Positions 25,269 through 34,534 of a DNA stretch of 64,000 bases are shown here, one piece after another. Source of the stretch: an uncultured Lachnospiraceae bacterium (GTDB lineage Bacteria > Bacillota > Clostridia > Lachnospirales > Lachnospiraceae); assembly GCA_947174505.1 (NCBI GenBank), contig CAMWJF010000013.1, positions 1 through 64,000 on the forward strand, given 5' to 3'. Position 1 is the first letter of the stretch; each line of letters starts with the position of its first letter. The notes under the pieces were generated by a model. The model made no database searches. It saw nothing but the letters and a program-made list of their open reading frames with translations, and was not told the origin of the DNA. Made by a program: the position numbers and the translations under genes.

Positions 25269-26516
25269 TTAAACCCGCATCCGTCTCGCCCATCCCCTGA
25301 CGGCATGCGGCATACACAGAATGCCAATCAAAACCGGCACCCAGATCAGCAGATAGGGTGACCAGATATAGTGCCCGAACAGCCGAAAGGTATTGGTTCT
25401 AAAAATATCGGTGCCGCTCCCCACCAGAGGCAGCAGATCAAACGCCTTCTCCAACCAGTATGGCACAAAATCCTTCACCGTCTTCGGCCCGTATGCCACC
25501 GCCAAACTCAGGAGAAACGCCAACACATGATTTTTACAGCAGGCCGACAGCAGCATGACAACGCCCGCAAATCCCACCGCGCCAAGCAGCGTAAATGCAT
25601 ATTCATAGATTTCCGCCTGCAGCATATTCATGGGCGCAATCGCAATCATTTTAATCGTCTGGATGGGCATATCCCACCCTTCCGTCCCCAGAAAAACAAG
25701 CTGTGACACGATCATCCCCGCCGCCAGCAGTCCAAAGAGTTCCAGCGCAAAGGAAAGCCCTGTGAAAACCTTCGCAAGGGCAAGCTTCCTCCATCCGTTT
25801 TTTGTTGTCAGTATCAGGGCGCTCGTATTGTCATGCCACTCCCCGGCAAACAGGGACGACAGGACAATGGCCAGAAACAGCGCCATCACTGTCCCCAAGT
25901 CAGCCAGCATACTGCCGAGAACATCAGACCAGCCTTCCACCCATTTCCACGAAAAAGGTTCCTGTACCTTTTCATTGATCTGTAAGAGATATGCCCTCTC
26001 CCCGCCTGTCTGTCCGCTTACGTCAAGAAAGGTGTTAAGCGCCTTTTCCCTTCTCCCATAAAGCCCGGTGAGCTTGTCAGGATCCACATAGCAGCTCATG
26101 ATCATAACGTAGTGCATTTCTTCCTGTTCCAATTCCGGATAGAGTGTGCTGATCATACTGTTCACTGTCTCCCATCCCGCATTCTGGTATGTTTGAAGGG
26201 TTTCTTTATTCTCCGCTCCCTGCGTTTCCTTTTCTTTCTTAAGCGCTGCGTGAAGACGCTGATAATCTCTGACCCATGCCTGCAATGTCTCGTCTGTCAG
26301 TTCCCCATATTTTGAAAAATAAGCCTGGCAATTTCTTATATTTACATATCCGTCGAAGTTTCTGCCACCCAAATTGTCTTTCCTGCTTCCGAACACGCCC
26401 CACTGATACACCAGAACGCTCCCGAGTACCACGCAGTAAACAAAGCATAACAGGACACAGATTCTGGTCGTGTTTTTTCTCCATAATTTTTTATGTTCCA
26501 GCCTGAATAGTTCCAT
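25269..26516 (-). CDS. ABC transporter permease (ABC-2 type)
   Basis: 415-residue membrane protein: a first helix near 20-40 (ICVLLCFVYCVVLGSVLVYQ), a large extracytoplasmic region to about 185, then five to six more helices, ending in a cluster of Trp-rich segments. This layout fits ABC-2/NatB-like export permeases. It follows the ATPase gene (26547-27407) at 30 bases and closes the operon that starts with an ECF sigma factor. No substrate can be inferred. ATG 26516 has GGAGG upstream. Confidence 0.75.
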   Translation of the reverse strand: MELFRLEHKKLWRKNTTRICVLLCFVYCVVLGSVLVYQWGVFGSRKDNLGGRNFDGYVNIRNCQAYFSKYGELTDETLQAWVRDYQRLHAALKKEKETQGAENKETLQTYQNAGWETVNSMISTLYPELEQEEMHYVMIMSCYVDPDKLTGLYGRREKALNTFLDVSGQTGGERAYLLQINEKVQEPFSWKWVEGWSDVLGSMLADLGTVMALFLAIVLSSLFAGEWHDNTSALILTTKNGWRKLALAKVFTGLSFALELFGLLAAGMIVSQLVFLGTEGWDMPIQTIKMIAIAPMNMLQAEIYEYAFTLLGAVGFAGVVMLLSACCKNHVLAFLLSLAVAYGPKTVKDFVPYWLEKAFDLLPLVGSGTDIFRTNTFRLFGHYIWSPYLLIWVPVLIGILCMPHAVRGWARRMRV

Positions 26517-26546
26517 CTCTACTTCCTCCTTGTATTTCTCGTAAGC

Positions 26547-27407
26547 CTACTCACGGAAACTTTGCAGATATAGATCCTCCAGAGTCGCCTCGCAGCAAAC
26601 CGCCTCTTCCGCCGGCCTGCCATCCGACAAAATACGCAGAATAACCTGCTCCCCCTCATGCCGCAGGTTAGCGACCGTCACTTTTTCCTGCCACCGTGCC
26701 GCCTCCGTAGGAGACACGGCCAGCTCCCAGACCTTCCCCTCTGCTCTTTTCGTCAGTTCCGGCACCGTGCCCTGTGATACCAGTTTTCCCTTCTTCATAA
26801 GCATCACCTCATCCGCGATCGCTTCTATGTCCGAAACGATATGGGTGGACAGAATGACAATCCTGTCCTTGGCATAATCGGAAATCAAATTGCGGAAACG
26901 CACCCTCTCCTTCGGGTCAAGCCCGGCGGTGGGCTCGTCCAGAATCAGAATTTGGGGATGATTCAGGAGCGCCTGTGCAATCCCCACTCTCTGCTTCATC
27001 CCTCCCGAAAAAGTCCTGAGCTTCTTTGCCCCTACGTTTCCTAAATCCACAACTTCCAATAGCTCCTTTACCCGCTTGTTTGCCAGATCCCGTGGAATGC
27101 CCTTGAGGACGGCCATATACAGCAGGAACTCCCTGGCTGAATAATTCGGATAATAGCCGAAATCCTGCGGCAGATACCCCAGCAAATCCCGGTAAGTAGC
27201 GCCCATGGCGCTCACCTCGCTGCCATCCAGAAACACCTCCCCGGAGGTTGGCTCCAAAATGGCGCACAGCATACGCATAAGCGTCGTCTTTCCCGCACCG
27301 TTCTCCCCCAGAAGACCGTACATCCCCGGTCTCAAAATCGTGCTGACACAGTCCACCGCAATTTTCCTGCCGTAATGTTTGGTCAAACGGTCAATCGATA
27401 ATTCCAT
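26547..27407 (-). CDS. ABC transporter ATP-binding protein
   Basis: 286 residues. Walker A GENGAGKTT, Q-loop LPQDFGYYP, signature FSGGMKQRVG, Walker B ILILDEPTAGLDP and H-loop STHIVSD are all intact. The sequence is of the CcmA/NatA-type group that pairs with ABC-2 permeases. A C-terminal region of about 70 residues follows the cassette. It overlaps the upstream membrane protein gene by 17 bases and precedes the permease gene, so the three gene products probably form one exporter or regulator complex. Confidence 0.92.
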   Translation of the reverse strand: MELSIDRLTKHYGRKIAVDCVSTILRPGMYGLLGENGAGKTTLMRMLCAILEPTSGEVFLDGSEVSAMGATYRDLLGYLPQDFGYYPNYSAREFLLYMAVLKGIPRDLANKRVKELLEVVDLGNVGAKKLRTFSGGMKQRVGIAQALLNHPQILILDEPTAGLDPKERVRFRNLISDYAKDRIVILSTHIVSDIEAIADEVMLMKKGKLVSQGTVPELTKRAEGKVWELAVSPTEAARWQEKVTVANLRHEGEQVILRILSDGRPAEEAVCCEATLEDLYLQSFRE

Positions 27408-28158
27408 AAGGTTTTCCCTCCCTTTTCATCTCCCATATCAAACAGATTTCTTTACCGAAAAATGCCGTAAAGACGACAAACAAAACAATCCAAATCCCTG
27501 CCGCGGATGTTTCATACAGCCAGGACAGCGTATTCGCTGATAGCCCCCACCCCACACAGGAGCCTGCCGTCACCACTGCCCAGGCAAATATCCTTTCCTT
27601 CCGCCGCAGTCTGATCAGCCGCAGTATGGCGGACATGCAGACCAGATACGGCACCAGACCGTACAAAATCATCTGCCCCATATTTTCACGGGAATTTTGC
27701 AGGCGCACGACCAGACCTAAAAGCACGGTAAAACCTATCAGATTTGCCGCTCCTGCCAGAATCAGCTTGGCAAGTATGATTTCCGCCCCCGACGCCCTTG
27801 TCGCCGCCTCCATCTCTCCCATTTTGTAAAACTGGCTGCGTAACAGCACCGGCATAACAGCCAGCGCAAACAGCGGCGTAAATACGGGAATGTAATGTGA
27901 TACATTTTCCATGAATCCGGCCTGTAGGCAGACCACAAACAGCACCCCCGCCTGCAGACCGAAGATGGCCGGTCCCTCAAACCGCAAAACATCCGACAGG
28001 AACTGCCAGAATCCCGTTCTCTCCTCTTCCTCGTATTCTCCCTGCCTGCGCATAATCTCTATGCACCCGGCAGCGGTCTCCTCTATTTTGCCTGGACTTC
28101 CTTTCTCCCCCTGACGCAAAGAGCTTTGCAGATATTCCTCTATTCTTCTATTTTTCAT
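27391..28158 (-). CDS. Membrane protein with cytoplasmic N-terminus, ECF-sigma operon
   Basis: 255 residues. About 65 charged residues with an extended helix come first (RRIEEYLQSSLRQGEKG), then six hydrophobic helices from about 68 onward. The gene begins inside the end of the ECF sigma gene and ends inside the start of the ABC ATPase gene, which places it between regulator and transporter. It may be a second permease subunit, or an anti-sigma factor with a cytosolic sigma-binding segment. Neither can be shown: no zinc-binding anti-sigma motif (HxxxCxxC) is present. ATG 28158 follows GGGAG by seven bases. Confidence 0.65.
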   Translation of the reverse strand: MKNRRIEEYLQSSLRQGEKGSPGKIEETAAGCIEIMRRQGEYEEEERTGFWQFLSDVLRFEGPAIFGLQAGVLFVVCLQAGFMENVSHYIPVFTPLFALAVMPVLLRSQFYKMGEMEAATRASGAEIILAKLILAGAANLIGFTVLLGLVVRLQNSRENMGQMILYGLVPYLVCMSAILRLIRLRRKERIFAWAVVTAGSCVGWGLSANTLSWLYETSAAGIWIVLFVVFTAFFGKEICLIWEMKREGKPYGIID

Positions 28159-28663
28159 CCCCAAACTCCCTTTTCATAAGCCGAAGTGCATTCCTGACCC
28201 GGCTCTGTGCCGTCCGCATGCTGCATCCCATCACCTTTGCGATTTCTGAAAACCCAAGCTCCTGACCAAAGCGAAGGATTACCGCCTCCCTCTGCTCTTC
28301 CGACAAAACACCAAGCAGACGCCGGATATCCTCCCGATTCTCCGCCTGCGCGATCTCATTTTGCCCGCTTGCAATTCCTTCCGCGTCCTCCAGCGAATAA
28401 AACGGCATTTTTCTGCTCTCGTCAATGCACAGTCGGTTGGCGATTGTGTATAAATACGCTTTGAACATGTTTCTTCCCCTATAACCATGCAGACTCCGAA
28501 ACAGCTTAAGGAACGTTTCCTGTGTCAAGTCCTCCGCCTTTTCCGGGACAGCGCAATGCCATCTACAGTATCGCAGGATAGCGGCATAATAGCGGTCAAT
28601 CAGCTCTTTTGCCGCAGCCTCATCCCCCGACTTAATTCTGTCAATCAGTTCATCATCGCACAC
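28148..28663 (-). CDS. ECF-type RNA polymerase sigma factor
   Basis: 171 residues. Region 2 is clear (LIDRIKSGDEAAAKELIDRY, EDLTQETFLKLFRSL, AYLYTIANRLCIDESRK), as is region 4 (LLGVLSEEQREAVILRFGQ, FSEIAKVMGCSMRTAQSRV, RNALRLMKREF), separated by a short linker as in ECF sigma factors. The start is a GTG at 28663 with GGAG close upstream; the longer frame to 28762 has no start signal. It leads an operon with a membrane protein, an ABC ATPase and a permease, and probably controls them. The usual partner, a separate anti-sigma factor, is not obvious. Confidence 0.88.
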   Translation of the reverse strand: MCDDELIDRIKSGDEAAAKELIDRYYAAILRYCRWHCAVPEKAEDLTQETFLKLFRSLHGYRGRNMFKAYLYTIANRLCIDESRKMPFYSLEDAEGIASGQNEIAQAENREDIRRLLGVLSEEQREAVILRFGQELGFSEIAKVMGCSMRTAQSRVRNALRLMKREFGDEK

Positions 28664-28808
28664 ATGTCTCCGCCCCTTTCCCGAAAGATGCGCACCTATA
28701 TATATCCTGTCCCGTAAATCCGGCCTATTATATGAAACGGCGCAGGGCGCAAAAAGGATCAAAATTTTTTAACAATTGTTAAAATAAATACTCCTTTAGA
28801 TACCCCTG

Positions 28809-29441
28809 TCATATCAGCCTGCCATGCTCCATCTCATATACGGCATCACACAAAACTTCGATATCCTCTTTGCCATGACTGGCAAGTATGACTGTTTTTC
28901 CTTCTTCCCTCAGTCCTAAAAGAATGTTCCGCACATCCTTTACACCCTGATTATCAAGTCCGTTCATCGGCTCGTCCAAAATCAAAATGTCCGGGTTTTC
29001 CATGATTGCCTGTGCAATGCCAAGCCGCTGCCTCATACCAAGCGAATACTTTCCGACTTTTTTGCGGCTGTCGGGATCTAAACCTGCCCGTTTCATACTC
29101 TCCCTGATCTGCGTCCTGCCTATCCGTTTACGGATAGACGCAAGATACTCCAGATTTTTGTATCCTGTATATCCGCTCAGAAACCCGGGATTTTCAATAA
29201 TAATTCCCATATTGTCCGCAAAGTCAATGTCTTTTCCAATCTCCTTTTCTCCCACAACCACCCTTCCGCCTGTGGGCTTTAAGTAACCAATCATCGTTTT
29301 AAATAATACAGTCTTGCCCGAACCATTCCTGCCTGTAATCCCATAAATTTTCCCTCTTTCGAAGCTGATATTGATACGGTCGAGCGCAACCACATCGCCA
29401 AATCTTTTTGATACATTCTCCACACGGATTACTTCTGCCAT
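28809..29441 (-). CDS. ABC transporter ATP-binding protein of the two-component-system cluster
   Basis: 210 residues, a minimal cassette: Walker A TGRNGSGKT, signature YSLGMRQRLG, Walker B ILILDEPMNGLD and H-loop LASHG. The signature starts with YSLGM rather than LSGG, common in bacteriocin-immunity and antimicrobial-peptide ABC-2 systems. ATG 29441 follows GGAGG by five bases. It is the last gene of a run that starts with the response regulator at 35252. The three membrane proteins upstream (29526-31781) are its likely partners. Confidence 0.9.
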   Translation of the reverse strand: MAEVIRVENVSKRFGDVVALDRINISFERGKIYGITGRNGSGKTVLFKTMIGYLKPTGGRVVVGEKEIGKDIDFADNMGIIIENPGFLSGYTGYKNLEYLASIRKRIGRTQIRESMKRAGLDPDSRKKVGKYSLGMRQRLGIAQAIMENPDILILDEPMNGLDNQGVKDVRNILLGLREEGKTVILASHGKEDIEVLCDAVYEMEHGRLI

Positions 29442-29525
29442 ATTTTCCTCCATTCCGAAGCATTGATTCAACCTTATACGCCACCCCTTTCCCAAGCAGC
29501 GAATACCAGACGCTGCCAGCCATTC

Positions 29526-30158
29526 TTATGTCGATAAAATCTGTCTCCTTTTTAAATATTCCCGTCCGATTAAAAATCCGGCTGCCGGCAGAATCACTTC
29601 CGCTGCCATGACCGGTCCGACCGGAAATCCTCCTGTTTGGCATAAACTGCTTTGATGATACATTCCCCACATTCCATACATCATAGGGGAAACCGCGCGA
29701 ACCCGGCATCCGATGATAAATGTCACGCCTTCCAGCAGAAGTAACGCTCCCGGCGCAAAACGTCTTACGGAAAACAAATCAAACAGGACAAACAATGCCG
29801 CCATGCTGACGCTGTGAAACAGCCACAGGATACTGATTTTTACTAACAGTTCTGCGGAAAGCACCGATATATTCCCCACAACAATATCGCAGGCCAGAAC
29901 AATGAGCTGGAGCAATACTGCCGTCTTTATGCCGAATGCCACTCCTTTTCCAAAATGCCTTTTCCACCAGCCAGAAACGGTTCCGTAACGGTATATCGAG
30001 AGCATTTCCACCCTTCCCTGCCTTTCCGCATAAAATCCCACTATAAGCAGAAAGATACCCACCGGCAGAAGCCACTGTCCAAACGGAATGAGCGGTATGG
30101 CATCAAAATCATCCAAAGGCACTCCCGCAAACAGCCTGATAAACATACTTGTACCCAT
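29526..30158 (-). CDS. Small membrane protein, ABC-2 permease-like (third in row)
   Basis: About 210 residues with five or six hydrophobic helices and few charged loops. The open frame extends to 30551, but that part lies over the preceding permease gene in another frame and is not coding. Possible starts are ATG 30179, 30158 and 30146; 30158 has GGGG five bases upstream. It lies between two other parts of the same exporter. Family cannot be named from sequence alone; the setting supports an integral subunit. Confidence 0.6.
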   Translation of the reverse strand: MGTSMFIRLFAGVPLDDFDAIPLIPFGQWLLPVGIFLLIVGFYAERQGRVEMLSIYRYGTVSGWWKRHFGKGVAFGIKTAVLLQLIVLACDIVVGNISVLSAELLVKISILWLFHSVSMAALFVLFDLFSVRRFAPGALLLLEGVTFIIGCRVRAVSPMMYGMWGMYHQSSLCQTGGFPVGPVMAAEVILPAAGFLIGREYLKRRQILST

Positions 30159-30190
30159 ATCTTCCCCGGCACAAACCATACGATCCGGCA

Positions 30191-31030
30191 CTATTCTTCT
30201 ACCTCCGTCCCCGAATGAAACTCCATTCTTTTTACAACAACAGATGATAATACCATGAAAGCTGTAATCAGTGCCAGAAACACCCCGGCCGACCGCCAGC
30301 AGGACAGCGTCCCTCCTGCCAAATATCCCGGAACTGCCCTCGCCAGTAAAGACGTATCCGTATGGCCGTCCATCATTCGTAAAAATCCAACCAGGTGCAC
30401 CCCCATTACAGACACAACCCCTGCAATCCCCGAAAACAGCAGTGCGGCAGTATATAAGAGCACGCCCATAAAAGCAAGATAAAGATAGAGGAATAAAAAC
30501 GTCACCGCAAATGCCTGTGGAACCGACATGGCTTTCATCATCCCAAGCCACGGAAACGTAATATTATATTTGACGCCAATGCTGTTTGCCGTATCAAGAG
30601 CCAGCGTATATACCGGACTGCTCCACATATTTCCTGCGTACCCGAAAAAGCTGCTGACAACTATGGTAAATGCCGCCAGAGCCGCCGTATAGAAAAATGC
30701 CTGTATCAGGATGTAAAAAAGCATTCCCATATTCCAGCAATTTCTGCCGCACCGGTATAAAAGCAGACAGAGATTCCCTTTCATAAACGGGGCGTCCGCC
30801 ACCACCAGAAGCCACCCTAAGACCAGAAACAGCAAATTCACATAATGCTGCTCCACCACACAGAAGGTTTCCAGTATGTTGATTGGTTCCCCTGTGTCGG
30901 CTGCATACCGCAGAAAACCATTCGTCCAATAGCCCATAATGGCAAATCCCAAAAGATATCCCATGAAAACCCTGCCGCTTCTTAGCTCCTGATGGAACAT
31001 TCCCTTTATAATTACCGCCAGGTCACCCAT
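30191..31030 (-). CDS. ABC-2 permease-like membrane protein (second in row)
   Basis: 279 residues with about six helices, including GYLLGFAIMGYWTNGFL and LLFLVLGWLLVVADAPFM near the N-terminus. Such small permeases of about 250-280 residues occur in lantibiotic immunity (LanEG-type) and similar ABC-2 systems. Its start overlaps the end of the upstream permease gene by eight bases, so translation is probably coupled. The substrate is unknown. Confidence 0.7.
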   Translation of the reverse strand: MGDLAVIIKGMFHQELRSGRVFMGYLLGFAIMGYWTNGFLRYAADTGEPINILETFCVVEQHYVNLLFLVLGWLLVVADAPFMKGNLCLLLYRCGRNCWNMGMLFYILIQAFFYTAALAAFTIVVSSFFGYAGNMWSSPVYTLALDTANSIGVKYNITFPWLGMMKAMSVPQAFAVTFLFLYLYLAFMGVLLYTAALLFSGIAGVVSVMGVHLVGFLRMMDGHTDTSLLARAVPGYLAGGTLSCWRSAGVFLALITAFMVLSSVVVKRMEFHSGTEVEE

Positions 31031-31781
31031 TCCGATACCTCCTCACCAGTCCTGCCATAATGGCTGTCGAAACGACAATCAGATAAACACATTCTACGCC
31101 TGCCGCCAGCGGGTAACTGCCCACATCCTCTCCCCGCAGAAGCCGGATTGGATTCAGCCAAACAATTCCATCCAGTCCAATCCACATGGATTCATACAAT
31201 ACAAAGGGCGCAATCAGGGCGACATAGCGGTTTGGAATCCATACTGCAAACATAAATCCCATAAGCGCCCAAACGCTTCCAAACAAAAAACCGAGAATGG
31301 TTTTCCCCGCCGCAATATACCAATCCCCATATTTCATTACATAAGTAAGCATAATTGTCCCGTCTAACAGTCCCTCGTCCGAACCCTGCGGCACACCCGG
31401 AATACCGAATGTATAAGCCGCAGCACAGGCAATTGCAATCGGAACTGCCAGCATAACACCCCCGGACAATGCGACGGTAAGTATCCTGATCCTTCCAAAA
31501 CGCATCGGACCCATCCGAGAAAAAATCATGCGGTAATATCCGCTCTGGTATTCTTCACAGAAGCGGGCCGCATAAGCCAATACGGGAAAGACAGCCGCAA
31601 AAGGGGTAAACCCCGAAGCGCCAAACACATTGAACAGAATATAATAACTGCTCCGCGTGCGATTCAGCGGCGCCCCCGTCACCACCGCCGCCAGCAATAG
31701 TGCTGTCAGCGCCGCCATCCCCACAAAGAATCCGGCATTCAGGAAACTTCTTTTCAGGTCCTTCAAAAAAAACCCGCGCAT
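31023..31781 (-). CDS. ABC-2 permease-like membrane protein (first in row)
   Basis: 252 residues, six predicted helices. It begins MRGFFLKDLKRSFLNAGFF, a basic amphipathic start common in ABC-2 permeases, and contains an FCEEYQSGYYRMIFSRMG loop similar to the EYxxGT stretch of that family. ATG 31781 has GGAGG five bases upstream. A two-part hairpin element separates it from the lipoprotein gene upstream. Confidence 0.72.
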   Translation of the reverse strand: MRGFFLKDLKRSFLNAGFFVGMAALTALLLAAVVTGAPLNRTRSSYYILFNVFGASGFTPFAAVFPVLAYAARFCEEYQSGYYRMIFSRMGPMRFGRIRILTVALSGGVMLAVPIAIACAAAYTFGIPGVPQGSDEGLLDGTIMLTYVMKYGDWYIAAGKTILGFLFGSVWALMGFMFAVWIPNRYVALIAPFVLYESMWIGLDGIVWLNPIRLLRGEDVGSYPLAAGVECVYLIVVSTAIMAGLVRRYRNG

Positions 31782-31823
31782 ACTAACCTCCATGATTCCT
31801 CTTTGCGGAATCTCAAATCAAAA

Positions 31824-31919
31824 TGAAAAATGCTGTATTTTAGGCATTTTTCTGGGTGAAACTTAGAAGTTCTTAGCGAAACAGCCTCTGCTGTGAGCTT
31901 TAGAGCTTCTTTTCACCCT
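31824..31919. repeat. Intergenic hairpin element, copy 2
   Basis: Two hairpins: AAAAATGCT/AGGCATTTTT, then GGGTGAAACTTAGAAGTTCT paired with AGAGCTTCTTTTCACCC. It fills the gap between the lipoprotein stop and the first permease of the cluster. Outer arm bases GGG/CCC differ from other copies but still pair. Confidence 0.75.
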
Positions 31920-33111
31920 ATTCCACCTTTATCAATTCTCCCGTCACGGCATCCAGATAAATATTCCACGCCGCACCTTTTTCAACCGCTTCCTGCCACG
32001 CCTGCCCGCCAGACTCTAACGACTCCTGCATTTCCCTCAAAGGAATAAAGATATGCCATGCCGGCGTCAGGATCAGTTCCGATTCCCCAAGCGTCGGGTA
32101 ATAGACAAGTTCTGCCTGCGTCAGTTTTGCATCAGAAGCCCCACATAGCATATCGTTCTCCAGATATTTTCCCAAAACTTCTGTGGCCTGTGGGAATGTC
32201 AGAATTTTTCCGTTCTCGGACTGCTCTGTGATTTTACCGCAATAGTTCTCTAAACTCATTGCCGCTATACCGTCCTCTGTAATCCAGGCTGTCCCTCTCG
32301 GCTGGACTTCACCGCGCTTTACCGCGCCAAACTCTGACGCCACTTTGATTTTCCCATAAGAAGGCGTAAAAACCATTTCATAAAACGCGGTTCCGTCAAG
32401 CTCATAATAAAAAGCCTCAGATACTGATATTTCCGTAATGTCCAGTACTGCCAGTTTCTCCAGAAGAAGTTCCTCTGCACGGGAAACAGGAAATGCTGCA
32501 CAGGCGTCCCCACTTTCCCTCATAACGTCGATTTCCGGCGCTTTTTTATAAATCGCATCACAATTGTTCTTTAATCTGCCATCCTCAAAATCTGCACATG
32601 TATTTCTTCCAAAAGACGCCTCTTTTGTCCCATCGGATAAGATCAGGAGAGAATCGTCACCGAAATTCGGCCATTCTCCCGGTTTATCCTCCTCATCCAT
32701 TTCCCTCAGCTCTTTTTCCCTCTGTGCCAGATATTCTGCGGTAATGTCCTTCACATCTTCGCCTTCACTGCCAAGCAGCTTTTTGAGCTTTTCCTCATCC
32801 CAGTCATCCCGTTCCCGCAAGGTCAATGTGGGAGCTGACTGCGGCGATGCCGGCACTTGCGCACAGATCCAAATACCATTTTCCTCCGTTCCTACCAGGG
32901 CGTCATAGCTTTCGTCCGGCCCCGCATCTCCCGTTCCTTCCGTATGGATAGCAGACTCCGCTGTTATGATATTCTCCACCTCACTTTCCAGAGCGCTTTT
33001 TGCATGGTAAACTCCGCTGTCCGCAGATGCTTCCGGCGCCTTCTCACACCCTGTCAGAACACATGTCCCCAATACGCCTGCCATCAGTACGCCTGCATAT
33101 CTTTTTCTCAT
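31918..33111 (-). CDS. Lipoprotein of the two-component/ABC cluster
   Basis: 397 residues with a signal peptide and lipobox LTGC (MRKRYAGVLMAGVLGTCVLTGC), so anchored outside the cell membrane. The rest is acidic and soluble; the C-terminal end (AAWNIYLDAVTGELIKVE) looks like a PepSY/DUF-type strand pair. I do not recognise the family with certainty. ATG 33111 has ACAGGAGG nine bases upstream; the longer frame to 33252 has no such site. It lies between the sensor kinase and the permeases, so it may bind the signal or the exported compound. Confidence 0.75.
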   Translation of the reverse strand: MRKRYAGVLMAGVLGTCVLTGCEKAPEASADSGVYHAKSALESEVENIITAESAIHTEGTGDAGPDESYDALVGTEENGIWICAQVPASPQSAPTLTLRERDDWDEEKLKKLLGSEGEDVKDITAEYLAQREKELREMDEEDKPGEWPNFGDDSLLILSDGTKEASFGRNTCADFEDGRLKNNCDAIYKKAPEIDVMRESGDACAAFPVSRAEELLLEKLAVLDITEISVSEAFYYELDGTAFYEMVFTPSYGKIKVASEFGAVKRGEVQPRGTAWITEDGIAAMSLENYCGKITEQSENGKILTFPQATEVLGKYLENDMLCGASDAKLTQAELVYYPTLGESELILTPAWHIFIPLREMQESLESGGQAWQEAVEKGAAWNIYLDAVTGELIKVE

Positions 33112-33271
33112 TCTTTCATACCTCCTGTAAGTCCCTGCATGGGTTATGAAACGGATTATATCCTTCCTGTCTGCGCTTTTTTTGATTCCGGCGAAATCCT
33201 GCCATATTTTTTCCGAAATCAACCCAAAAAGAATGCAGGCCGCCATGAACACATGACAGCCTTTAGAGAGT

Positions 33272-34534
33272 TTACAGGTTTTTCATATACAGCATAATAT
33301 CTGTTTCCATACGATTGTCTTTACAACACATTTCTATATCTCCATGATACTTCTCCACGATCCTCCGAACATTTGCAAGTCCCATGCCATGCCCTGCGGC
33401 AGACTTCTCCGACAGCCTGCGCATGTCGCATACACCTTCCGAAATCCCCGTACAGCTGTTTACCATGTACAGAAACAATACGCCGTTCTCCATCCGCATA
33501 CTGAGTTTTAAAAACTGCTCGTCTGTCTGCGCGGCTGCCGCTGCCGCATTGTCCAGAAGGTTTCCTGCGACGACATTGAAATCAAACGAATGCAGCTTCA
33601 TCTTCTCCGGAAGCACAATATCCGTTTCCACCCTCTTTAATGCTTCCTGCGCCCTTTGCAGCTTGAAATTAAGCAGGCTGTCCAAAGCTTCATTCCCGGT
33701 ATAAACATGCTCTGAAGGATTCCGCATAAATGCCTGCATGGAATCCAGATACGCTATCAGCTTTTCCGGCTCTGCACTCTTTGCCAGTCCCCTAAGCGCC
33801 AGCACATGGTTTTTCATATCATGCTTCAATGCCCTGATCCGGCTCTGCGACTCCATGATCACCTCCAGCTGGTTCTGATAGGCAATCGTCTGTTGTCTGT
33901 AAATATCCTGTTCTCTGATCTGTACATAGTTTTTAAGCAGGATATGATACAGATAAAATACACAGAGATTAAATACCATAATCGCTGCACATAGAAATGC
34001 CGCTGTCAATCTGTCAACACTTCCGTGTGTCATTCCCCAAAACACTGCCACACTCAACACAGGAATGACTGACAGCAAGAACATCTGCCTCTGATCAAGC
34101 GCTATTTCCCTGCTCTCCTTCGGATCGGGAATATGACAGATCACCGCTGTGCAGACCAGCAAAAGCAGGGTCTGTACAGCGCTCTGCTGCATTCTGGCCG
34201 TCGCCGGAGTGACAAGAGATACTGCCACTCCACTGCCTGTATCCATGCAGAAAAAGAACAGGGAAATCCATACTTTTTTCTCCCATGCCGCACGGTAAAA
34301 ACAGGCCACGCCAATGATGCCCGCCAAATGACATAATCCATAGGGAATGGATACATGAAATACCGTGAAAGCAATTGTGGTCATAAGATAGTAGACCGCG
34401 AATACCATTTTCCATGTCAGCCTGTTCCTGTCCTCTGTCAGCAGAAAGGTATCCAGGACTTTTTTCAGTAAGGCCGTTTGCAAAATACCCGAAATCAGAA
34501 TCACTGCCACTTCGTATACGATCCTGTCATACAT
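33272..34534 (-). CDS. GHKL sensor histidine kinase (AgrC-like)
   Basis: 420 residues. About six N-terminal membrane helices (1-205) form the sensor. A coiled linker follows, then the H-box IRALKHDMKNHVLALRG with the His to be phosphorylated, the N-box NLLDNAAAAA and the G-box GHGMGLANVRRIVEKYHGD. This is the GHKL form used by AgrC/VirS peptide sensors. Its start overlaps the response regulator gene by eight bases. Because no agrD/agrB-like peptide gene lies nearby, the signal is probably external, for instance an antimicrobial peptide. Confidence 0.88.
   Translation of the reverse strand: MYDRIVYEVAVILISGILQTALLKKVLDTFLLTEDRNRLTWKMVFAVYYLMTTIAFTVFHVSIPYGLCHLAGIIGVACFYRAAWEKKVWISLFFFCMDTGSGVAVSLVTPATARMQQSAVQTLLLLVCTAVICHIPDPKESREIALDQRQMFLLSVIPVLSVAVFWGMTHGSVDRLTAAFLCAAIMVFNLCVFYLYHILLKNYVQIREQDIYRQQTIAYQNQLEVIMESQSRIRALKHDMKNHVLALRGLAKSAEPEKLIAYLDSMQAFMRNPSEHVYTGNEALDSLLNFKLQRAQEALKRVETDIVLPEKMKLHSFDFNVVAGNLLDNAAAAAAQTDEQFLKLSMRMENGVLFLYMVNSCTGISEGVCDMRRLSEKSAAGHGMGLANVRRIVEKYHGDIEMCCKDNRMETDIMLYMKNL

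Noticed and set aside
30159-30551. N-terminal extension of the membrane protein at 29526-30158
   Set aside because: This stretch overlaps the well-supported permease gene 30191-31030 in another frame, and its translation is Gly/Cys-rich without membrane helices.
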